Origin: Desulfonema limicola
Lineage (GTDB): Bacteria; Desulfobacterota; Desulfobacteria; Desulfobacterales; DYRC01
Length of the DNA stretch: 8,179 nt
Direction of reading: 5' to 3'
NCBI GenBank assembly: GCA_020718925.1
Contig: DYRC01000182.1
Coordinates: 1-8,179 of the forward strand
Shown here: positions 1 to 4,925 of the stretch, piece after piece
Layout: every line of letters begins with the position of its first letter
Numbering within the stretch: position 1 is the first letter of the stretch
Position numbers and translations under genes: made by a program
Notes under the pieces: generated by a model
Database searches by the model: none
Seen by the model: only the letters and a program-made list of their open reading frames with translations
What the model was told of the DNA's origin: nothing

Positions 1-54
1 CACAGGGGCTTACCCCTACCATATTGCCGGAAAATATATGATCGGGTACTTACT

Positions 55-105
55 AACAGACGCCGGATGTTTTCTTTTCTCTTGCGATTGAAAGTCCGGT
101 CTGTT
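55..105. repeat. Interrupted inverted repeat upstream of the DUF2887 gene
   Basis: The left arm AACAGA-CG-CCGG (55-66) pairs with the right arm CCGG-TCTGTT (96-105), giving ten base pairs with a two-base CG bulge and a loop of about 29 bases. The loop also contains CTTT and AAAG, which could extend pairing. The right arm is followed within a few bases by AAAATTTTTT. It could be the terminator of a gene ending to the left of the window. It could equally be an operator, since the right arm runs into the candidate -10 box of the next gene. The long loop makes a classical terminator less convincing. Confidence 0.4.
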
Positions 106-110
106 AAAAT
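82..110 (+). promoter_or_regulatory. Candidate sigma70-type promoter for the DUF2887 gene
   Basis: TTGCGA (82-87, four of six consensus bases) is followed after 17 bases by TAAAAT (105-110, five of six). A start about seven bases downstream falls at roughly 116-118, only a few bases before the ATG at 120. There is no Shine-Dalgarno sequence before that ATG, only a T-run and CATT, so the transcript may be leaderless. This is a pattern match only. Confidence 0.4.
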
Positions 111-119
111 TTTTTCATT

Positions 120-980
120 ATGAAAACCGACTCTTTATTCTACGAACTTTTCAAACGTCATCCCGAAAGCCTGTCGGAACTCGCCGGGCTTGATGCGGAT
201 GTCAGATATGTTTTTGAAAGCATCACCGTCAAAACCACCGAAAAGCGCATGGACGGCTATTTCAGACCCGCGAACGGCGGCAGCCCGGATATTTTTCTTG
301 AAGTTCAGGGCTATGATGATCATAAAATCTATTGGAGACTGTTCAGAGAAATATCAACGCGTTATGAACAGACAGACGATGAACGGGATTTTATCGCGGT
401 TGTCCTCTTCGTTGATGAGAAATACGATCCGGACAACTGCCGGATAACGGGTTTAAAGCCTCCGAGCCGTCTGATCCGCCTGTATCTGCGGGACTGTCTG
501 AATACAATCGGAGACAAGGCATGTCCGCTTACAGTATTGAAACCTCTGGTACTTTCTGATAAGGAAAAGCTGCCTGAAGCTGTTCCGAAATGGAAAGCCG
601 AGATTGACTCACTGAAATTGTCCGAAAGTATGAACAGAGTATTGATAGAACTTCTGGAAAATGCTATTTTAAGCCGTTTTCCGAAAATGACACTTAAGGA
701 GGTACAGAAAATGATACAGCTCACGCCGCTTGAGGAAACCGTTGCTGTCAGACAGCTTCTTCGGATGAATACCAGAAAAGTATTGAAAGAGGGGCTTCAG
801 AAAGGTCTTCAGAAAGGACGTAAAGAAGGAACGCAACAGGGTGAACTTATAGGTAAAATCCATGCCACACAGCGATTTATGAAACGCCGTCTTACGCCTA
901 AGAAAGAGCTTCTTGAACAAAGTATGAAGGAACTCAGAGCGATTCTGAAACAGCTTGAAGCCGTATTGAAAACCGCCTGA
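120..980 (+). CDS. DUF2887 / Rpn-like PD-(D/E)XK nuclease-family protein
   Basis: This 286-residue protein resembles DUF2887, a PD-(D/E)XK nuclease-fold family related to the Rpn (recombination-promoting nuclease, transposase_31) proteins. The opening MKTDSLFYELFKRHP, the stretch R43-M-D45-G-Y-F and the E61-V-Q63 motif followed by a YWRLF helix match what I know of the family. D45, D57, E61 and Q63 are plausible active-site positions, with Q63 where K stands in the canonical motif. The C-terminus (about 224-250) has the glycine-spaced basic repeats (EGLQKGLQKGRKEG) common in this superfamily, then a charged helix. Length is normal and I see no frameshift. No frame-compatible start lies upstream because of a TAA at 105-107, so ATG 120 is used despite lacking a ribosome binding site. 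Biochemical function is inferred from the family; DNA cleavage is not shown. Confidence 0.8.
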   Translation: MKTDSLFYELFKRHPESLSELAGLDADVRYVFESITVKTTEKRMDGYFRPANGGSPDIFLEVQGYDDHKIYWRLFREISTRYEQTDDERDFIAVVLFVDEKYDPDNCRITGLKPPSRLIRLYLRDCLNTIGDKACPLTVLKPLVLSDKEKLPEAVPKWKAEIDSLKLSESMNRVLIELLENAILSRFPKMTLKEVQKMIQLTPLEETVAVRQLLRMNTRKVLKEGLQKGLQKGRKEGTQQGELIGKIHATQRFMKRRLTPKKELLEQSMKELRAILKQLEAVLKTA

Positions 981-998
981 ACAGATTTCAATTCGGGT

Positions 999-1070
999 AT
1001 GCGTAAAGATAAGGAAGTTACCGCAGATAAAATTTTGGAATTGAGACTCAGAAATTACGGAGAACCATGA
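999..1070 (+). CDS. Possible 23-codon ORF overlapping the arnT start
   Basis: A short ORF beginning MRKDKEVTADKILELRL and ending NYGEP runs from ATG 999 to TGA 1068-1070. Its stop overlaps the arnT start codon in an ATGA arrangement, typical of translational coupling. It lies in the same frame as the DUF2887 gene, whose stop is at 978-980 with no other stop between, so readthrough would add this stretch to that protein. Upstream there is only GGG one base from the ATG, a poor ribosome binding site. It may be a leader ORF, a decayed 3' extension of the upstream gene, or chance. I do not recognise the peptide. Confidence 0.25.
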   Translation: MRKDKEVTADKILELRLRNYGEP

Positions 1071-2692
1071 AAACAACTTATATTGCGCTGATTTTGTTAT
1101 TCCTGACAATCTACATTGTGCCTCTGGGCATAAGACCCCTCATTATTCCTGATGAAGACCGGTACGGAGAAGTTCCGCGCGAAATGATCGCATCCGGAAA
1201 TTGGATTACGCCCCAGTTAAACGGCGTACGATATTTTGAAAAACCGGTCATGGGCTATTGGCTCAACGCACTTTCCATATCAATATTCGGCGAAAATGCG
1301 TTTGCGATCCGTTTTCCTTCGGCAATATCCGCCGGAATATCTGCCTTGATGATGCTGATTCTGCTCAGGCGATACTCGCGCTCCGAATTTGAGCCGGTAT
1401 TTGCGACATTGATTTTTCTGACCTGCTTTGAAGTCTATGGTATCGGCGTTTTCAGTGTGCTGGACAGCATTTTGTCTATGTTTATTACCGCAGCCATTGC
1501 ATCGTATTTTTATTATTACATGGAAAAAAGCAAAATCTGGCTTGTGCTGTTCGGCGTCTGCTGCGGGCTGGCATTTCTTACCAAAGGCTTTCTGGCATTT
1601 GCCGTGCCGATAGTCGTTATTGTGCCGTTTATGCTTTGGGAAGGGCAATGGAAAGACCTGCTGAAAACCGCATGGATTCCGATTGCAACTGCCATTCTGA
1701 TTTCGCTGCCTTGGTGCGTGATGATTCATCTGCGCGAAAGCGATTTCTGGCATTATTTTTTCTGGATCGAGCATATCAAGCGATTCACGGCAGATGACGC
1801 CCAGCATGTATCGCCGTTCTGGTATTTTATTCCGGGCATTATCGGCGGCGCGATGCCTTGGACATTTCTTTCTCCGGCAGTCATATCCGGGTTGAAACAT
1901 AATCTCAAAACGCCGTTGATAAAATACGCATTATGCTGGGCTGTCTGTCCGTTCTTATTTTTTTCAGCATCGCGGGGCAAACTGCTGACCTATATTCTGC
2001 CTTGTTTTCCGCCGTTGGCGGTTCTGATTTCAGCAGGATTGTCAAATTATTTCGATTCAGGAAAGAAAAAAGCCGTTGATGTCGGCGGAAAATGTCTGAT
2101 CGGACTGATCACCCTGATTGCGATTGCACTGCTGATCAATCAACTCACCGGCTTTCCGGGTATCCGGGCGTATAATTCACAACCATGTAAATGGATTTTG
2201 GGAATCATCGGGCTTCTGATCTGGGCGGGTGGACTTTTTGCCGCAATAAAGCAGAGCGATGTCAGACGGAAAATGATGATTTACGGATTTGCGCCGATAG
2301 CGCTGATGTTTATCGCTCATTTTATTCTTCCGGATCGGACTATTGTAATAAAGGCTCCGGGCGGATTTCTGCTAAGTCATGTTCAAAAAATTCAGCCGGA
2401 TAGCATCATCGTATCTTCCGAAGACCCTGTGCGATCCGTGTGCTGGTTTTACAAGCGAAGCGATGTGTATGTGTTGGATAATGCGGGAGAACTCAGCTAC
2501 GGGCTGGGCTATAAAGATGCAAAACATCGCTGGCTGACAGTGGAGCAGTTTAACCTGATGATTGAAAAATATGCGGGTAAGAAGCGGCTGGTGTTTATTG
2601 CAACTTTTGATGAGTATCAGCGATACAGCCCATTTTTTCCGAAACCGGCATACATGGACACGAACGGCGGCTTTGTGTTTGCGGGGTTTTAA
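1067..2692 (+). CDS. arnT: Lipid A 4-amino-4-deoxy-L-arabinose transferase homologue (GT83)
   Basis: This integral inner-membrane glycosyltransferase would move 4-amino-4-deoxy-L-arabinose from undecaprenyl phosphate to lipid A on the periplasmic face, lowering surface charge and sensitivity to cationic peptides. The 541 residues compare with about 550 for E. coli ArnT and align along the whole length. Landmarks are the PDEDRYGE acidic motif (28-35) in the first periplasmic loop, RYFEKP (55-60), TKGFLAFAVP, FWHYFFWIEHIKRF, DDAQH with PFWYFIPGI, and RGKLLTYILPCF. The C-terminal soluble part has GELSYGLGYKDAKHR. About a dozen hydrophobic segments are visible. ATG 1067 has GGAG at 1059-1062. None of the usual arn synthesis genes is present, so this is an isolated copy; a different isoprenyl-linked sugar donor remains possible. 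The last 16 codons and stop are duplicated downstream at 4265-4318. Confidence 0.85.
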   Translation: MKTTYIALILLFLTIYIVPLGIRPLIIPDEDRYGEVPREMIASGNWITPQLNGVRYFEKPVMGYWLNALSISIFGENAFAIRFPSAISAGISALMMLILLRRYSRSEFEPVFATLIFLTCFEVYGIGVFSVLDSILSMFITAAIASYFYYYMEKSKIWLVLFGVCCGLAFLTKGFLAFAVPIVVIVPFMLWEGQWKDLLKTAWIPIATAILISLPWCVMIHLRESDFWHYFFWIEHIKRFTADDAQHVSPFWYFIPGIIGGAMPWTFLSPAVISGLKHNLKTPLIKYALCWAVCPFLFFSASRGKLLTYILPCFPPLAVLISAGLSNYFDSGKKKAVDVGGKCLIGLITLIAIALLINQLTGFPGIRAYNSQPCKWILGIIGLLIWAGGLFAAIKQSDVRRKMMIYGFAPIALMFIAHFILPDRTIVIKAPGGFLLSHVQKIQPDSIIVSSEDPVRSVCWFYKRSDVYVLDNAGELSYGLGYKDAKHRWLTVEQFNLMIEKYAGKKRLVFIATFDEYQRYSPFFPKPAYMDTNGGFVFAGF

Positions 2693-2693
2693 T
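2640..2693 (+). repeat. 54-bp direct repeat, copy 1 (3' end of arnT)
   Basis: These 54 bases recur without a mismatch at 4265-4318. The copy starts at the second base of arnT codon 525, spans residues 526-541 and the TAA stop, and ends one base beyond it. Identity breaks at 2639 (C against T) and 2694 (G against C). Because it is part of an intact gene, this copy keeps arnT functional, as the gene-side att site of an integrative element does. A weak AAACC/GGTTT inverted pair lies near its ends (2642-2646, 2685-2689), but it is too widely spaced to be a normal recombinase core. Confidence 0.95.
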
Positions 2694-2702
2694 GCAATAT
2701 AA

Positions 2703-2708
2703 AAGGAG
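2703..2708 (+). promoter_or_regulatory. Ribosome binding site AAGGAG of the first cassette gene
   Basis: AAGGAG sits five bases before ATG 2714. It decides the start: the in-frame GTG at 2708 overlaps this site and is therefore unlikely. The site lies just outside the 54-bp repeat, so the cassette carries its own translation signal. Confidence 0.8.
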
Positions 2709-2713
2709 TGATA

Positions 2714-3124
2714 ATGGCTATCGTCCCAACTATATCTGTTTCACCAGACGTATCTTACTCACACAATCTGTCACACCGAGACGGTACGCTGAAAAAGTCA
2801 CAGTGGAAAATCTTCAATGATGAGGAGTTGCTGTCGTTTACAACTGCTTTGAAAAAAAAATGGTTATTATCTGATGTCGGATGGGGATTACATTTTGAAA
2901 ATAAGACTCCGGCTAATTTAGGCGTAGCTCAGGATCATGAAACCCTTGTATTTGTTGCAAAGTTTGTCAATGATAAAAATACATGGCATGGTTATCCCGC
3001 AGATCATCAGCGTAATAACCAAGATATTCCGCCAGAGCAGATACGCAGGAAATGGCTGGAAGCAAAAGTTCTTCCACTTCCAAAAATCCGAAAACTCGGA
3101 AAGGGGCAGCCATGCAGCCTGTAA
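2714..3124 (+). CDS. Uncharacterised 136-residue protein, first gene of the cassette
   Basis: I do not recognise this protein with confidence. It is soluble, with no signal peptide or membrane segment. The N-terminal half (about 1-70) is mixed alpha/beta in character. The C-terminal half looks like a compact conserved-type domain: a strand around LVFVAKFV, then W-H-G-Y-P-A-D-H, a P-P-E-Q-I-R-R-K-W helix, and an ending of K-I-R-K-L-G-K-G-Q-P-C. The basic tail and helix would suit nucleic acid or protein binding, but that is a guess. Start ATG 2714 is set by AAGGAG at 2703-2708. The stop lies 13 bases inside the next gene, which argues for coupled translation and a joint role. No promoter of its own is convincing, so it may be transcribed from the arnT side. 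Confidence 0.75.
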   Translation: MAIVPTISVSPDVSYSHNLSHRDGTLKKSQWKIFNDEELLSFTTALKKKWLLSDVGWGLHFENKTPANLGVAQDHETLVFVAKFVNDKNTWHGYPADHQRNNQDIPPEQIRRKWLEAKVLPLPKIRKLGKGQPCSL

Positions 3125-4263
3125 AATTGACTATATTCGGAGAATACTGGGATTCTCAAATTTATGCCGGACGTCTTTATCTGTTCGGACTTTCGGGAGA
3201 TATTATTACGCTTGATTGGGATAAATTATTTGAAGTTTTCGGGATAGAAGAAGAACTGATCTTGGCAGCCTCGGCTGCTTTTCAAAGAAGCGATTTGTTC
3301 TATGATTCAAAGCGTGAATTATTCCAAGACCGAGAAATAAAACAGATTATTCTGAAAAAATTTGACCAACTTGCAGAAAGGGATTTAACTATTCCCAACG
3401 TAGAATCTCTGAATCCCAAACATCAGGATAACAAATTTCCATTTCCGCACACTGACTCTCAGATTTATCGTAAAACTCTTTATGTGAGTTCACAATCAGG
3501 CGTTTACAGCGCAACATGCGATAAAAAGACAAAGAATAAGCATCCGGTCAGTACTCGGACTCAGAAGAGATGGGATGCACCTGTTGTTGCAATGTCGGCA
3601 TCTTATGGCTGTCTTGCTTTGGCTGTCGGAGATGAAGGGCTTTTTCAAATGAGTCTGTTTGACACAGCAGAGATAGAAAATCTGTCAAATCAGAACTGCA
3701 TTGATTGTAACTGGACATATTACAGTATATACGGTTCTTCTCATATCCGATCAGGTTATCTTGCTGAGTTTGAAAAAGAAAATCATTTTGAAGACGAAAA
3801 TCGTTCTTATGAGCGGCGATTCAGATCACTGATTTCAGAGGATACGGTTTTTCATGGTTCGGGTTATTCATGGGGAGTACATGACAAATTATGCCAAGCC
3901 CGTAACGGATGCGTTCATATTGTCCGCTATAAACCGTGGAAAAAGCCGGATAGTGAGTTGGAATATATGGGCAGATTAAATCTTGCTCAATGGAAAGGTC
4001 AGGTAATTTCAGGAAAAGTAGCATCTTTCGGTGTAATTATCGAATGCGAGAATGCAATTGTTGTGCTTCCGAGCGATGATGGAGATGCGATTACTTTTCC
4101 GGGTGAGCCTGTTAATTGGAGAATCTTTCCTCGCTCAAAACATTATGAGAACCAGCTTCACATTATCTATGAAGACAGAATTGAAATAATCTCGTTTAAC
4201 CATGATTATTTTGTTAATCAGGAATTGAAGCGAGCGGGAATAAAGGTATTCCAACCCAATTAA
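3112..4263 (+). CDS. Uncharacterised 383-residue protein, possibly beta-propeller-like
   Basis: I cannot name this protein. It is soluble, without signal peptide or membrane spans, and rich in short strand-turn-strand stretches with aromatic residues. A motif occurs twice, ungapped and 101 residues apart: DSQIY-x3-LY-x4-SG at 14-29 and again at 115-130. Further hydrophobic strand pairs around APVVAMSASYGCLALAVGD, NGCVHIVRY and QLHIIYEDRIEIISF are what propeller blades look like. A helical, charged insert (about 37-90) separates the two motif copies. ATG 3112 is preferred because AAGGGG at 3101-3106 precedes it by five bases. An upstream ATG at 3052 would add 20 low-complexity residues that shadow the other gene. 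It overlaps the 136-residue gene by 13 bases, suggesting a pair. Propeller fold is inference. Confidence 0.75.
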   Translation: MQPVKLTIFGEYWDSQIYAGRLYLFGLSGDIITLDWDKLFEVFGIEEELILAASAAFQRSDLFYDSKRELFQDREIKQIILKKFDQLAERDLTIPNVESLNPKHQDNKFPFPHTDSQIYRKTLYVSSQSGVYSATCDKKTKNKHPVSTRTQKRWDAPVVAMSASYGCLALAVGDEGLFQMSLFDTAEIENLSNQNCIDCNWTYYSIYGSSHIRSGYLAEFEKENHFEDENRSYERRFRSLISEDTVFHGSGYSWGVHDKLCQARNGCVHIVRYKPWKKPDSELEYMGRLNLAQWKGQVISGKVASFGVIIECENAIVVLPSDDGDAITFPGEPVNWRIFPRSKHYENQLHIIYEDRIEIISFNHDYFVNQELKRAGIKVFQPN

Positions 4264-4264
4264 T

Positions 4265-4318
4265 CGAAACCGGCATACATGGACACGAACGGCGGCTTTG
4301 TGTTTGCGGGGTTTTAAT
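4265..4318 (+). repeat. 54-bp direct repeat, copy 2 (detached arnT 3' end)
   Basis: This is an exact copy of 2640-2693, starting one base after the stop of the 383-residue gene and ending five bases before the lipoprotein stop. It still encodes the ArnT tail KPAYMDTNGGFVFAGF and a TAA at 4315-4317, but has no body of the gene in front, so it is a fragment and not a gene. Its arnT frame happens to be the frame of the preceding ORF, separated only by that ORF's TAA. Confidence 0.95.
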
Positions 4319-4323
4319 CGTGC

Positions 4324-4851
4324 TTACCACCGTCTGAAACCGGAGGATTCGATATTTAAGATATTACGCTCGGATTGAAGATCACCGCGCTGATAGCGCA
4401 GGGTTTCTCTCTCCTGTCTGGTAATATCCGATTTGCTGAGTTTTTTGTCAATTTCTTCAATCTTTTTGTCAATTTCGCGCAGTCTTTCCTCAACCTTGTA
4501 CTCTCTCTGCCCGATTTGATAATTTCTCACAAATGCCTCTGAGTCAGGTCCGGTGCAGACGCCGTAATAGCTTTTGCCCTGACGACCGACCTGATAGCCG
4601 TTTGAGGGAACGCAGTATTGAACGATTCCCTTTTCCCATCCGCGCTGATATTCATTCGGATTCGGATTAACGCCGTATTCCGCACAGGCTTTCTGATGGT
4701 CTTGGATGCGGCTCATCATATAACCGCTTACGCCATCAGAATATCCCACGCCCTGCCAGTCGCCCTGTTTGCACTGTTCCTGAGATAAAGTCGCACAGCC
4801 TGAAAGCATCACCGCCAATATCAGGCTTATGCTGATCCATTGAATTTTCAT
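4324..4851 (-). CDS. DUF2799-type lipoprotein with C-terminal coiled coil
   Basis: This 175-residue predicted lipoprotein has a short hydrophobic signal peptide and the lipobox L16-S-G-C19, giving a lipidated Cys at position 19. The next residue is Ala, not Asp, which fits outer-membrane sorting. The body resembles DUF2799 proteins: a DW near 31-32 with repeated G-x-x-DG spacing, an H/C pair in DHQKAC, Y-x-x-GW and YC at 79-80, then G-Y-x-x-G-x-x-G and a further Cys at 99. The C-terminal part (about 118-165) is strongly charged and predicted coiled coil (EERLREIDKKIEEIDKK). ATG 4851 has GGAGG (4857-4861) five bases before it. Function of the family is unknown to me; an envelope structural role is the usual guess. 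It lies 74 bases downstream of speA on the same strand. Confidence 0.85.
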   Translation of the reverse strand: MKIQWISISLILAVMLSGCATLSQEQCKQGDWQGVGYSDGVSGYMMSRIQDHQKACAEYGVNPNPNEYQRGWEKGIVQYCVPSNGYQVGRQGKSYYGVCTGPDSEAFVRNYQIGQREYKVEERLREIDKKIEEIDKKLSKSDITRQERETLRYQRGDLQSERNILNIESSGFRRW

Positions 4852-4888
4852 AATATCCTCCCCGATATTTTTATTTTTGTTATCAGGA

Positions 4889-4916
4889 TTAATAGCATAG
4901 GAAAAAGAAAAATCAA
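4889..4916 (-). promoter_or_regulatory. Weak candidate promoter for the lipoprotein gene
   Basis: On the minus strand TTGATT (4916-4911) is followed after 16 bases by TATTAA (4894-4889), each four of six to consensus. It lies in the speA-lipoprotein gap, where I see no terminator, so the gene may be both read through from speA and transcribed from here. Confidence 0.25.
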
Positions 4917-4925
4917 GTGAAATCT

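Larger units (their letters stand above)
2694..4318 (+). mobile_element. Putative inserted two-gene cassette with regenerated arnT end
   Basis: The unit comprises 1,571 bases of unique sequence plus the second 54-bp repeat, and holds two overlapping genes of unknown function and nothing else. Support for insertion comes from the perfect duplication of the target gene's 3' end and a GC drop. In sampled stretches I counted 64 G/C of 180 inside (3181-3240, 3301-3360, 3601-3660) against 94 of 180 in arnT (1561-1620, 1681-1740, 2101-2160). A clean ancestral layout results if the unit is removed. No integrase, transposase or terminal inverted repeat is present. It could be a non-autonomous element moved in trans, a remnant, or a product of recombination between arnT copies. 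The duplication is observed; mobility is inferred. Confidence 0.5.

Noticed and set aside
4..17. Hairpin AGGGG-CTTA-CCCCT
   Set aside because: A five-pair stem with no T-run after it; too short to call a terminator or RNA element.
1..123. Frames open from the left edge: one to TGA 89-91 and one to TGA 121-123 that overlaps the nuclease-like gene start as ATGA
   Set aside because: Both translate to short, uncharacteristic peptides and cross the inverted repeat. With so little sequence neither can be shown to be a gene end.
2640..2693. Reading the 54-bp repeat as a terminator or attC-like folded site
   Set aside because: It is ordinary coding sequence with only a weak AAACC/GGTTT pair near its ends and no strong stem.
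2673..2703. Promoter-like TTGTGT and TATAAA before the first cassette gene
   Set aside because: The spacer is 19 bases and the TATAAA overlaps the ribosome binding site, so a transcript from it would lack that site.
3052..3111. Longer start (ATG 3052) for the larger cassette gene
   Set aside because: It would add 20 low-complexity residues that merely shadow the conserved-looking tail of the other gene; ATG 3112 has a better-spaced AAGGGG.
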